From assembly GCA_035492055.1 (NCBI GenBank), contig DATJJR010000065.1, positions 1 through 20,896 on the forward strand: DNA of 20,896 bases, written 5' to 3'. Position 1 is the stretch's first letter, and each line of letters begins with the position of its first letter. The translations under genes were made by a program, and so were the position numbers. This DNA comes from Ga0074130 sp035492055. GTDB lineage: Bacteria > Pseudomonadota > Gammaproteobacteria > Burkholderiales > Rhodocyclaceae. Under the pieces are notes generated by a model, which worked only from the letters and a program-made list of their open reading frames with translations, made no database searches and was not told the origin of the DNA. Of the stretch, positions 1 to 7,221 are shown piece by piece.

Positions 1-1431
1 GCGTGTGTCTTCGATGCCGTAGCGTTCTTCGTAGTAGTCGATGTCGTGCGGCTTGCCATCGGTAAGCACGAGCAGCACGCGCATGGCGGTTTCCTGTTTT
101 TCGAGGGTCTTCGTCGCGTGCCGGATGGCGGCACCGATACGTGTGTAGAAGCCCGGCTTGAGGCCGGCAATACGCCCGCGCGCGATGGCGTCGTACGGCG
201 CGTTGAATTCCTTGATGCGGTGAAAGCGCACCTGGTCGCGCCGTTGTGACGAGAAGCCGTAAAGTCCGAGCTTGTCGCCGGTGGCGGTGAGCGCTTCGGC
301 AAACAGCATGAGACTGTCGCGGATCACATCAATGACACGCTGGTTCTGCGAAACCCAGGCATCGGTCGAGAGTGACAGATCGGCAAGTACGAGACAGGAC
401 AGATCACGCTCGCGATGTTGCTGGGCGAGATAGACGTCCTGCTTCATGTCGTGCCGTCCGCCACCATTCATGCGCGCAGCGATGTGATCGGCGTAAAGCC
501 GCACGCAGGCATCGATATCCGGCTCGGAACCGTCGGACTGGCCCTTGAGCCAATGGCGCTGCGGTACGAGTGCGCTGAATTGCTGCTTGAGTCGCGCGGC
601 ATGTTTGCGCAGATGCTCTGGCAATTGAATGCCGCCTTCATGCCGCCCAATGAGTTCCTGGATGCGGCAATGGTCCGGCAGCAATATGTGCTTGCGGTAA
701 TCCCATTCATCCACCGGAATGCCCGGGCCGACAATGACATCCTCATGTCCGGTTGGCGGCGTTTCGATATCGAGGCGCAAGCGCGAACTGACGGTCGAAC
801 CATCGCGGCCCATCGCAGTGGGATTGATGCTTTCCTGTTCCTTGACGGCGTCGGGCTGCTTGTTGTCCTTGGCCGCTTCCTGGGTTTGTACCTTGATGAA
901 CTCGGTAATCGAGGTCGGGTTCTTCAGTTTTTCCGTATGGATGATGCGCTCGGATTTGTTCGAGCGATGTTCGCGTTCAATGCCGCCATCGGCTGCAGTC
1001 CGGGCTTCGCGGACGCCGGCTTTTCCTTGCGATGTGGCGTCGATTTGCGGAATGGCGTTCAGGAACAGCGGCGAGGGTGACATGCTCGCCGCAGCGGCTT
1101 GTAAACGTTGCAGGCGCTTTTGCAAACCGGGGTGGCGTGCCAATGTGCGTTGCAGCGCATTGCGATTGTCGGCGTCGAGATCATCGCCGACTTCAAAATT
1201 CGCAGCCAGGGCAATCAGCCAGTAATACAGTTCGCGATTGAGTTTGCGTTCTGGAAAATGTGCAATCCATTGCGGCAGGCGCAAGGTGTCGTGCTGTAGA
1301 AATGCGCCGTACTCAACTTCGGTCGCCGCCACGCGCAGGCCCGGATCGCGACCTAGCGCGCGAAACAGCGTGCCTGCCGTGCGCTCGATCTCGCGCAGGG
1401 CGACGACAGCTTCCGGGTGATTGGCTTGCAC
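1..1431 (-). CDS. norD: NorD/CbbO-family von Willebrand factor A protein, 3' end cut by window edge
   Basis: The reading frame stays open from a GTG at 1431 down to base 1 (477 codons), so the C terminus lies outside the window. The VWA MIDAS motif is visible as DLSLSTD at about residues 351-357. Further on come YGFSSQRR and, near the edge, LTDGKPHDIDYYEERYG, which is typical of NorD/CbbO proteins. The N-terminal part has the family's LFRALG and LNRELYYWL stretch. The middle is charged and probably a flexible linker. Members work with a MoxR-type AAA+ ATPase to activate or remodel a metalloenzyme: NO reductase for NorD, rubisco for CbbO. The start is 29 nt after the ATPase stop codon, so the two are probably cotranscribed. 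The GTG start has only a weak AGG upstream and is the least certain part. NorD versus CbbO cannot be settled because no target enzyme gene is visible. Confidence 0.85.
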   Translation of the reverse strand, partial: MQANHPEAVVALREIERTAGTLFRALGRDPGLRVAATEVEYGAFLQHDTLRLPQWIAHFPERKLNRELYYWLIALAANFEVGDDLDADNRNALQRTLARHPGLQKRLQRLQAAAASMSPSPLFLNAIPQIDATSQGKAGVREARTAADGGIEREHRSNKSERIIHTEKLKNPTSITEFIKVQTQEAAKDNKQPDAVKEQESINPTAMGRDGSTVSSRLRLDIETPPTGHEDVIVGPGIPVDEWDYRKHILLPDHCRIQELIGRHEGGIQLPEHLRKHAARLKQQFSALVPQRHWLKGQSDGSEPDIDACVRLYADHIAARMNGGGRHDMKQDVYLAQQHRERDLSCLVLADLSLSTDAWVSQNQRVIDVIRDSLMLFAEALTATGDKLGLYGFSSQRRDQVRFHRIKEFNAPYDAIARGRIAGLKPGFYTRIGAAIRHATKTLEKQETAMRVLLVLTDGKPHDIDYYEERYGIEDTR

Positions 1432-1460
1432 GGCGAAACCTGCTTGTGCTTTGTCGATTG

Positions 1461-2249
1461 TTACTTGTCGAAGGCGGCGTGAACGACTTCGATCAGGGCG
1501 GCAGCAATTTCGGCGTCGTCCGTCAGGCCCTCCACCAGCGCGGCCTTGCAGGCAGCTGTCGGTTCCATGCCGTCGTTGATGAGTGTCGCGGCATATACCA
1601 GCAAGCGCGTGCTGGCGACTTCTTCGAGATCGACGTCTTTCAGTGCACGCAATTGCTGGCCAATAGCCACGACCTTTTGCGCCACGTCTTTTGTGCAACC
1701 GGTTTCGCCAATGAGAATGGCTTCTTCCTGTGCGGCGAGCGGAAAATCAAAGCGCAAGGACACGAAGCGCTGGCGCGTCGATGGCTTCATGCCTTTGAGG
1801 AAATTCTGGTAACCAGGGTTGTAGGACACCACGAGCATGAATGACGGTGGCGCCTGCAGGATTTCACCGGTGCGGTCGATGGGCAGTACGCGGCGGTCGT
1901 CGGCGAGCGGGTGCAGCACGACGGTGGTGTCCTTGCGCGCTTCGACCACTTCATCGAGATAGCAGATGCCGCCTTCGCGTACGGCACGGGTGAGCGGGCC
2001 GTCGCTCCAGTACGTCGTGCCGTCGCCGATGAGATGTCGACCGACGAGATCGGCGGCGGTGAGATCGTCGTGACAAGCGACGGTATAAAGCGGCAACCCA
2101 AGCTTGGCTGCCATGTAGCCGACGAAACGCGTCTTGCCTACGCCGGTCGGACCCTTGATGAGCAGCGGCAGGCGGTTTTTCCAGGCGCGCTCGAACAGTT
2201 CGATTTCGTCGCCGGTGGGCTGGTAGAAAGGCGTCTCGTGGATTTCCAT
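1461..2249 (-). CDS. norQ: MoxR-type AAA+ ATPase, CbbQ/NirQ/NorQ family
   Basis: This 262-residue protein has the usual length for the family. Walker A is GPTGVGKT (residues 33-40), Walker B is ICYLDE (95-100) and a sensor-1-like SYN is at 142-144. The C-terminal part (about 165-262) matches the small helical CbbQ C-domain. Family members form hexameric rings that couple ATP hydrolysis to activation of a partner enzyme (rubisco, NO reductase) through a VWA adaptor. The next gene on the same strand is exactly such an adaptor. The ATG at 2249 gives the conserved N terminus. Divergently placed is heme A synthase, and no norCB or cbbLS is visible. The symbol is a family-level choice and cbbQ would be equally defensible. 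Confidence 0.9.
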   Translation of the reverse strand: MEIHETPFYQPTGDEIELFERAWKNRLPLLIKGPTGVGKTRFVGYMAAKLGLPLYTVACHDDLTAADLVGRHLIGDGTTYWSDGPLTRAVREGGICYLDEVVEARKDTTVVLHPLADDRRVLPIDRTGEILQAPPSFMLVVSYNPGYQNFLKGMKPSTRQRFVSLRFDFPLAAQEEAILIGETGCTKDVAQKVVAIGQQLRALKDVDLEEVASTRLLVYAATLINDGMEPTAACKAALVEGLTDDAEIAAALIEVVHAAFDK

Positions 2250-2364
2250 GATGAAGCTGACTTACGCGAAGTTGTGCAATGGTGCGGGTTTGCAGGGGAA
2301 TTCAGGGATGGAAGGATAACATCATGCGACACTTTGACCACCCGGCCGCCGGCTCGGGCCATCC

Positions 2365-2370
2365 TATAAT
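2365..2370 (+). promoter_or_regulatory. Perfect TATAAT -10 box directly before the ctaA ATG
   Basis: TATAAT ends 7 nt before the ATG at 2378. Transcription from it would begin at or very near the start codon and give a leaderless or near-leaderless mRNA. At 17 bp spacing the -35 position reads CCGGCC, which is poor. A TTGACC exists at 2334-2339 but is 25 bp away, too far for a standard promoter. Confidence 0.4.
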
Positions 2371-2377
2371 CGCGGCC

Positions 2378-3424
2378 ATGAAATCACTTTCCCTGTCCTC
2401 CCTGAACGACGATCGTCGCGCCCACCGTGCCATTGCGATATGGCTGTTCATCTGCTGCGCCATGGTGTTCACCACGCTGGTGGTTGGCGGCGTTACGCGC
2501 TTGACCGACTCCGGCCTGTCCATTGTTGAATGGCAGCCCTTGCTGGGCGCGATTCCGCCGCTGACGCATGACCAGTGGATGGTGATGTTCCAGAAATATC
2601 AGCAGATTCCGCAGTACTCGCTGGTCAACCACGACATGACGCTGGATGGCTTCAAATACATCTTCTGGTGGGAATGGGTGCATCGGCAGATCGGCCGGCT
2701 CATCGGCATGGTGTTCTTCATTCCGTTGATCTGGTTCTGGGTACGCGGCCGAATTCCACAAGGCTACAAGTTGAAGTTGGTCGGCTTTCTCGTTCTGGGT
2801 GGTTTGCAGGGCGCGCTGGGCTGGTACATGGTCAAGAGTGGTCTCGTCAATGACGTGCGTGTCAGTCACTTCCGTCTGACGGCGCATCTTGGCCTGGCTT
2901 TTCTTGTGTTTGGTTTGATGCTGTGGACAGCCTTTGGTCTATTGCAACGACGTACTGCTCGGCCGGAAACATCGCGCGGCGTGCGACGCTTTGCGCTTGG
3001 CGTTCTGGGGCTTGTTTCCGTGATGGTGTTGTCCGGTGGCCTGGTTGCAGGCCTGCGCGCCGGTTTGGCTTACAACACGTTCCCGACGATGAACGGCGAA
3101 TTTTTTCCAGCCGATTTGCTTGCGCTTGAACCGTGGTGGCTCAACTGCTTCAACAACATCACGACAGTGCAGTTCGACCACCGCATGATCGCGTGGAGCC
3201 TCATGGCGTTGATTCCATTGTTGTGGTGGACCGTGCGCCGCTCGGCTTTGCAAGCAAAATGTGCAGCCAACCTGATGCTGGCAATGCTGGCTGTGCAAGT
3301 GTCGCTGGGCATCGCGACTTTGCTCCATCATGTACCGGTTTCGCTGGCTGCATTGCATCAGGCCGGTGCGATGCTTTTGTTCTCTACGCTGATCTATCTT
3401 AACCACAGGCTGAGCGTGGATTAA
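2378..3424 (+). CDS. ctaA: Heme A synthase (CtaA/COX15 family)
   Basis: CtaA oxidises the C8 methyl of heme O to the formyl group of heme A, the cofactor of aa3-type cytochrome oxidases, in the inner membrane. The 348-residue product has about eight hydrophobic segments. Four conserved heme-ligand histidine regions are visible: WEWVHRQIGR (H102), VSHFRLTAHLG (H164, H170), VQFDHRMIAW (H268) and SLAALHQAG (H327). The signature GGVTRLTDSGLSIVEW is at 37-52. The style resembles the alphaproteobacterial/mitochondrial branch. Two starts compete. The ATG at 2378 gives the usual N terminus and sits behind a TATAAT box. An in-frame ATG at 2324 adds 18 residues and has a better ribosome binding site (GAAGGA, 7 nt spacing). 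The gene is divergent from the AAA+ ATPase, and no oxidase genes are visible here. Confidence 0.95.
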   Translation: MKSLSLSSLNDDRRAHRAIAIWLFICCAMVFTTLVVGGVTRLTDSGLSIVEWQPLLGAIPPLTHDQWMVMFQKYQQIPQYSLVNHDMTLDGFKYIFWWEWVHRQIGRLIGMVFFIPLIWFWVRGRIPQGYKLKLVGFLVLGGLQGALGWYMVKSGLVNDVRVSHFRLTAHLGLAFLVFGLMLWTAFGLLQRRTARPETSRGVRRFALGVLGLVSVMVLSGGLVAGLRAGLAYNTFPTMNGEFFPADLLALEPWWLNCFNNITTVQFDHRMIAWSLMALIPLLWWTVRRSALQAKCAANLMLAMLAVQVSLGIATLLHHVPVSLAALHQAGAMLLFSTLIYLNHRLSVD

Positions 3425-3538
3425 TTCGCATGAATTATTCGGGCTGATGGACAAGTGAATTGACGATTCCGGGACTTAACAGTCTCGTGTCCGAGGCATA
3501 CCATGACCCGCTCCTTTTCTTTCAGCGAGGATATCGTC

Positions 3539-4570
3539 ATGGAATATCGCCAGCTTGGGCGCTCCGGTCTCAAGGTCCCCATTCTCAGTCTCGGTACTGG
3601 CACCTTCGGCGGCAGCAATGAGTTTTTCAAGCGATGGGGCAGTACCCAGGTCGAAGAGGCGAAGCGCCTCGTTGATGTGAGTCTTGAGCATGGCGTCAAT
3701 TTTTTCGACACCGCCGATGTTTATTCCGATGGGGCATCCGAGGAGATTCTCGGTCAGGCTTTGAAAGGGCGTCGGAATCAGGCATTGATTTCAACCAAGG
3801 CCACGTTTCCTGCCAGCGGCGCCGGCCCCAACGAAATGGGCTCGTCGCGCCACCATCTGGTCCGCGCTTGCGAGGCAAGCCTGAAGCGCCTCGGCACCGA
3901 TCATATCGATCTCTATTTCATGCACGGTTTCGATGCCCTGACGCCGGTCGAAGAAACCTTGCGTGCACTCGATGATCTTGTCAGCAGCGGCAAGATTGGC
4001 TACATCGGAGCTTCCAATTTTTCCGGCTGGCAATTGATGAAGGCACTTGCCGTGTCGGAGAAGTATGGCCTTGCACGCTATGTCGTCTATCAGGGCTATT
4101 ACTCGCTGATCGGCCGCCACTATGAGTGGGAGCTGATGCCGCTCGCGCTCGATCAAGGCGTCGGCACCATGGTGTGGAGCCCGCTCGGCTGGGGACGTTT
4201 GACCGGCAAGATCCGTCGCGGCGAGAATCACAGCGGTCGCATCGCAGCCGGGGGTGCCGAAGGCGGCCCGCCGGTGAATGATGATTATCTCCATGGCGTC
4301 GTCGATGCACTCGACCTGATCGCCCAGGCGCGAGGCAAGAGCATCGCGCAGGTTGCACTCAACTGGCTGTTGCAGCGGCCGAGTGTGGTCAATCTCGTCG
4401 TCGGCGCACGCAACGAGGCGCAGTTGTTGCAGAACTTCGGTGCCACTGGCTGGGTGCTGACCGCCGATGAAGTCGCTACACTCGACAAGGCGAGTCATGA
4501 AACGCCGATCTATCCCTATTGGCATCAGATGGGATTCGATGAACGTAATCCGAAACCGACGACGTGGTGA
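3539..4570 (+). CDS. Aldo/keto reductase
   Basis: A 343-residue NADPH-dependent TIM-barrel oxidoreductase of the aldo/keto reductase superfamily. The catalytic tetrad can be read directly: D57 (NFFDTAD), Y62 (VYSDG), K87 (STKATF) and H129 (YFMHG). The C-terminal part holds the usual NADP-binding region (LVVGARNEAQLLQN). The substrate is unknown; the family reduces sugars, aldehydes and ketones. The start at 3539 was chosen because GAGGA lies about 8 nt upstream and the protein then begins MEYRQLGRSGLKV, the normal family N terminus. An upstream in-frame ATG at 3503 would add 12 unconserved residues. It appears monocistronic, since a strong terminator follows 23 nt after the stop. Confidence 0.93.
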   Translation: MEYRQLGRSGLKVPILSLGTGTFGGSNEFFKRWGSTQVEEAKRLVDVSLEHGVNFFDTADVYSDGASEEILGQALKGRRNQALISTKATFPASGAGPNEMGSSRHHLVRACEASLKRLGTDHIDLYFMHGFDALTPVEETLRALDDLVSSGKIGYIGASNFSGWQLMKALAVSEKYGLARYVVYQGYYSLIGRHYEWELMPLALDQGVGTMVWSPLGWGRLTGKIRRGENHSGRIAAGGAEGGPPVNDDYLHGVVDALDLIAQARGKSIAQVALNWLLQRPSVVNLVVGARNEAQLLQNFGATGWVLTADEVATLDKASHETPIYPYWHQMGFDERNPKPTTW

Positions 4571-4593
4571 TTTGGTGATTGCATCGCCCTGAG

Positions 4594-4627
4594 AAACGGC
4601 CTGCCAACATAGCTCGGCAGGCCGTTT
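4594..4627 (+). terminator. Rho-independent terminator after the aldo/keto reductase
   Basis: A perfect 12-bp stem (AAACGGCCTGCC paired with GGCAGGCCGTTT) encloses a 10-nt loop and is followed by a T-rich run (TTTTTCTTTGTTTTTT). It lies between convergent genes, so it may also stop transcripts of the minus-strand Crp/Fnr gene ending at 4654, though the T-tract on that side is weaker. Confidence 0.9.
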
Positions 4628-4653
4628 TTCTTTGTTTTTTGGTTTCTGTGTAT

Positions 4654-5418
4654 CTACTCTGCCTTTGCTTTAATTTGTTGCATACGGTCTGTTCTCGTAT
4701 CGCTTCGAGGTGACATGATTTGCGCATAAGTCGACAGATTGGTCTGGTAGCACTGGCATGCCGCCGCTTCCAGTCCGTCGCGATCGAGAATGGTGATATG
4801 GCCGCGGCGATAGTGAATGAGGCCGCGGTTTTGCAGCGCAGTGGCTGCCTTGGTGATGCCGACGCGCCGTACGCCCAGCATGCGGGCGAGAAATTCTTGC
4901 GTGATGTGAAATGCATCGGCGTGTGCGCGATCGTGTGTCATCAGCAGCCAATTGGCCAGCCGTGCCTCCACTATATGAAAGCGCGTGCACACCGCCGTCT
5001 GCGCGATCTGCTTCATCATCACATACAGGTAGTGTTTGAGTTCGCGTTGCAGGGCAGGGCTTTTCGTGAGCTCACGACGGAAGGTGCGCGTACTCATACG
5101 CCAAGCCGGGCCGCCGCCTTGTACCAGCGCGTGCAATGGCGATCCGTTCATGCCGAGGGTGAGGGAGATGCCCAGCATGCCTTCATTGCCGACCAGCCCG
5201 ATTCCAAGACTGTCGCTTCCATACATCGGCATCGTCAGCGATATCAATCCCTGTGTCGGAAAATACACGTGTCGGATGCGCTCATTGGGTTCCACGAGCG
5301 TTTCGGCGAAGACCAACTGGACCGGCTCACAGGCCGCCAGAAAATGCTGGCGATCCTTGCGGGGCAAGGCGGAAATCAATCGGTTGGCGGCAGAAGGGGC
5401 TTGAAGGGACAGCAACAT
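4654..5418 (-). CDS. Crp/Fnr-family transcriptional regulator (first of a tandem pair)
   Basis: A 254-residue protein. An N-terminal cyclic-nucleotide-binding-like beta-roll (about 15-130) holds the family pattern RHVYFPTQGLISL and VGNEGMLGISL. A dimerisation helix follows, then a winged helix-turn-helix (about 165-225) with ITQEFLARMLGVRRVGITKA and the wing YRRGHITILDRDGLE. There is no N-terminal cysteine cluster of the Fnr type, so it is unlikely to sense oxygen through Fe-S. The effector is unknown. The start at 5418 is fixed by a strong GAGGAG a few bases upstream, although the frame stays open further upstream. It is 106 nt downstream of a paralogous gene on the same strand. The C-terminal tail (about 235-254) is longer than in the paralogue. 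This regulator type is common in soil and aquatic proteobacteria and poorly characterised. Confidence 0.9.
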   Translation of the reverse strand: MLLSLQAPSAANRLISALPRKDRQHFLAACEPVQLVFAETLVEPNERIRHVYFPTQGLISLTMPMYGSDSLGIGLVGNEGMLGISLTLGMNGSPLHALVQGGGPAWRMSTRTFRRELTKSPALQRELKHYLYVMMKQIAQTAVCTRFHIVEARLANWLLMTHDRAHADAFHITQEFLARMLGVRRVGITKAATALQNRGLIHYRRGHITILDRDGLEAAACQCYQTNLSTYAQIMSPRSDTRTDRMQQIKAKAE

Positions 5419-5524
5419 TTTCTCCTCGGTTTTCTGCAGCCTGCAACAGGATTTGCACAGTGTCTGGGCGCTGGCGCACACATGGAAAATCGTGGAGGAA
5501 TCGTGTCTTCGCGAGGGTTTTTGC

Positions 5525-6244
5525 CTAGCGGGCGATGACGTTGGGCAACAGGCGGTCGGATTCTCGCTTGACTACCTCGTAGCATTCACAGACCCGCGCT
5601 TCCAGGCCGGCACGGTCGAGCAACTGAATGTGCCCGCGGCGATATTCAATCAGCCCGGCCTTTTGCAGGTTGCCGGCAGCTTCTGTTACACCTTCACGGC
5701 GGACACCGAGCATGTTGGCGATCAGCTCCTGCGTCATGATCAATTCATTGGCGGGGAGGCGGTCGAAGCTCAGCAGCAGCCATCGACAAAGTTGCTGGTC
5801 CAGCGTGTGATGGCGATTGCATACCGCTGTCTGCGCCATTTGCGTCAGCAAGGACTGGGTGTAACGCAGCAGCAGATGCTGCAGCGGTCCGGCGCGGTAG
5901 AACTCATCCTTGAGCAACTGTCCGCGCAATCGATAGGCATGTCCCGCGCTTTGCACGATCGCCCGACTGGGCGTGGTTTCTCCACCCATGAAGAGCGATA
6001 CGCCGACAACCCCTTCGTTGCCGACCACGGCGATTTCGGCTGAGGCTCCGTCTTCCATGACGTACAGCAGCGAGACGATTGCGGTGGTCGGGAAATGGAC
6101 ATGGCGCATCTGGATGCCGGATTCGTACAGGATTTCCCCAAGCGGCATATTGACCAGCTCCAGATTTGGCAGGAGCCGTGCGTAATCGTCCGGCGGTAAA
6201 GACGAGAGCAAGTGATTCTGATCGGGAGAGTGTGTACAGGACAT
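5525..6244 (-). CDS. Crp/Fnr-family transcriptional regulator (second of a tandem pair)
   Basis: A 239-residue paralogue of the neighbouring regulator. They share RHV.FPT..IVSL, AVVGNEGVVGVSL, QMAQTAVCNRHH and a near-identical winged HTH region (MLGVRREGVTEAAGNLQKAGLIEYRRGHIQLLDRAGLE in outline). The N-terminal beta-roll spans about 15-125 and the DNA-binding domain about 160-220. No Fe-S cysteine cluster is present. The start at 6244 (MSCTHSPDQN) was chosen because AAAGG lies close upstream and the family N terminus is restored; the open frame extends 41 codons further without conservation. Upstream, 68-142 nt before the start, lie two inverted repeats that fit a Crp/Fnr dimer site, so autoregulation is plausible. 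Effector and regulon are unknown. Confidence 0.92.
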   Translation of the reverse strand: MSCTHSPDQNHLLSSLPPDDYARLLPNLELVNMPLGEILYESGIQMRHVHFPTTAIVSLLYVMEDGASAEIAVVGNEGVVGVSLFMGGETTPSRAIVQSAGHAYRLRGQLLKDEFYRAGPLQHLLLRYTQSLLTQMAQTAVCNRHHTLDQQLCRWLLLSFDRLPANELIMTQELIANMLGVRREGVTEAAGNLQKAGLIEYRRGHIQLLDRAGLEARVCECYEVVKRESDRLLPNVIAR

Positions 6245-6312
6245 GGGGGCCTTTCTAGACGGATGAATGGCCGCAGATAGGAGAGCCATTGTGGAGGAAA
6301 ACGCCGAATACT

Positions 6313-6332
6313 TATGTTCGATAGCGAACATA
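6313..6332. promoter_or_regulatory. Perfect 20-bp inverted repeat, candidate Crp/Fnr-type operator
   Basis: The arms TATGTTCG and CGAACATA are exact reverse complements around the 4-bp centre ATAG. The geometry (two arms, 4-bp spacer) is that of Fnr/FixK-class dimer sites, but the half-site differs from TTGAT. It lies 69-88 nt upstream of the second Crp/Fnr gene. Confidence 0.6.
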
Positions 6333-6370
6333 GTGCCCGGGATAGCGTCGGTATGACGAATCACCACCTA

Positions 6371-6386
6371 TGTCTGACAACAGACA
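6371..6386. promoter_or_regulatory. 16-bp inverted repeat with the same geometry as 6313-6332
   Basis: The arms TGTCTG and CAGACA are perfect reverse complements around ACAA. The centre is 56 bp from the centre of the 6313-6332 dyad. Both share TGTnnG-N4-CnnACA. It lies 177 nt upstream of the cysteine-repeat gene. Confidence 0.5.
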
Positions 6387-6511
6387 GACGGTGATGCTCC
6401 AAATCTTTAACTTGCGCTGATCGGAACCAATCGGCGTGCGATTTTCGGACGCCGGTAATGCGTAGGACCCGACACGGGGCCGGCGTGATCTTGGCGAAGA
6501 ATCGTGCTTGC

Positions 6512-6528
6512 ACGGCAGGCCCTGCCGT
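6512..6528 (+). other. Short hairpin in the probable 5' UTR of the cysteine-repeat gene
   Basis: ACGGCAG and CTGCCGT pair perfectly around a 3-nt GCC loop, ending 22 nt before the GGAGG ribosome binding site. It may stabilise the mRNA or be incidental. Confidence 0.35.
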
Positions 6529-6562
6529 TGCATTGCACACGAAATCATATGGAGGAAACATC

Positions 6563-7120
6563 ATGAGTACATCCATCATCAAGCACATCGTGTTCGTCAC
6601 CAGCATGGCGTGGGGCGTCGTCGCCATTGCGGCACCGATGTCCAAGGCCGACTATCAGGCGGGTAGCGACAAGCTCTCGTCCGACTATGTTTCCGCAAAG
6701 GAAGGTTGTAACTCGCTGGCCGGCAACGCCCGCGATGTTTGCATCGTCCGGGCCAAGGGCAACAACAAGGTTGCACAGGCCGAACTGGAGGCCGCCTACA
6801 AGCCCAGTGCAAACAATCAGACTCGGGTGAAGATTGCCCGGACGGAGTCCGAGCACGCGACGGCCATTGAGCGCTGCAACTCGCTGGCCGCCGAAGCCAA
6901 GGATGTGTGTGTGAAAGAGGCCGATACGGCAGCTGCTGCCGCCAAGGCAGACATCAAGGCGCAGGTGAAGGCGACTTCCGAGGCCGACAAGGTTGCGGCA
7001 GAAGATAAACAGCGGGATGCCCGCTATGCGGCGGCCAGGGACAAGTGCAACACGTTTGCCGGTGACGTCAAGGATCGATGCACTGACAAGGCCAAGAGCA
7101 TGCACGACTCAGAAGAGTAA
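6563..7120 (+). CDS. Secreted hypothetical protein with three C-x10-C repeats
   Basis: I do not recognise a named family. The 185-residue product begins with a likely Sec signal peptide (hydrophobic residues about 8-23, cleavage around AIAA at 21-24), so it should be periplasmic. The mature part is rich in Ala, Lys, Asp and Glu, and probably helical. It carries three copies of a unit with two cysteines eleven positions apart: C49/C60, C105/C116 and C162/C173. Each unit reads roughly CN(S/T)(L/F)A..(A/V)(K/R)D..C, and units repeat every 56-57 residues. The pairs may form intra-unit disulfides. The start was chosen by GGAGGAA 6 nt upstream; the frame is open for 35 more codons upstream without signal-peptide logic. 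A strong hairpin follows the stop. Neighbouring BON, DUF3309 and CsbD genes suggest an envelope or stress role, which is inference. Confidence 0.85.
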   Translation: MSTSIIKHIVFVTSMAWGVVAIAAPMSKADYQAGSDKLSSDYVSAKEGCNSLAGNARDVCIVRAKGNNKVAQAELEAAYKPSANNQTRVKIARTESEHATAIERCNSLAAEAKDVCVKEADTAAAAAKADIKAQVKATSEADKVAAEDKQRDARYAAARDKCNTFAGDVKDRCTDKAKSMHDSEE

Positions 7121-7154
7121 ATACAAGCATCTCTCCTAGCGGCGAAATGCAGAA

Positions 7155-7191
7155 TGTGAGAAGGCCCCGCCAAAAGCGGGGCCTTCTCACA
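7155..7191. terminator. Long perfect hairpin between convergent genes, bidirectional terminator
   Basis: A 16-bp perfect stem (TGTGAGAAGGCCCCGC with its complement) has a 5-nt CAAAA loop. It lies between the stops of the cysteine-repeat gene (7120) and the BON gene (7222). There is no long T-run after it, so it may act as a terminator or as a 3'-end stabiliser for both transcripts. Confidence 0.75.
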
Positions 7192-7221
7192 TGACGTTCC
7201 GGCTGCGAAGAGAAGCGAGCG

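Larger units (their letters stand above)
6245..6562. promoter_or_regulatory. Divergent intergenic region with two dyad operators and a 5'-UTR hairpin
   Basis: This 318-bp gap separates the second Crp/Fnr gene (minus) from the cysteine-repeat gene (plus). I see no credible gene in it. It holds dyads at 6313-6332 and 6371-6386 and a hairpin at 6512-6528. Promoters for both directions must lie here, but I cannot assign convincing -35/-10 pairs. Confidence 0.5.

Noticed and set aside
415..1080. Open plus-strand frame of 221 codons
   Set aside because: It lies wholly inside the minus-strand VWA gene, whose protein has clear MIDAS and TDGKP motifs; the plus-strand product has no recognisable pattern.
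2334..2370. TTGACC and TATAAT as a full sigma-70 promoter for ctaA
   Set aside because: The spacing is 25 bp, well beyond the usual 16-18 bp; only the -10 box is kept as a candidate.
3423..3436. AATTC-GCAT-GAATT palindrome after ctaA as a terminator
   Set aside because: AT-rich 5-bp stem with no T-run; too weak to call.
3791..4525. Open minus-strand frame of 244 codons
   Set aside because: Antisense shadow of the aldo/keto reductase, which has a complete catalytic tetrad.
5442..5457. TGCAA-N6-TTGCA dyad upstream of the first Crp/Fnr gene as an operator
   Set aside because: The arms are only 5 bp, the half-site differs from the shared TGTnnG pattern, and such dyads arise easily by chance.
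4720..5538. Open plus-strand frame of 272 codons
   Set aside because: Antisense to a Crp/Fnr gene with an intact HTH; the product shows no domain.
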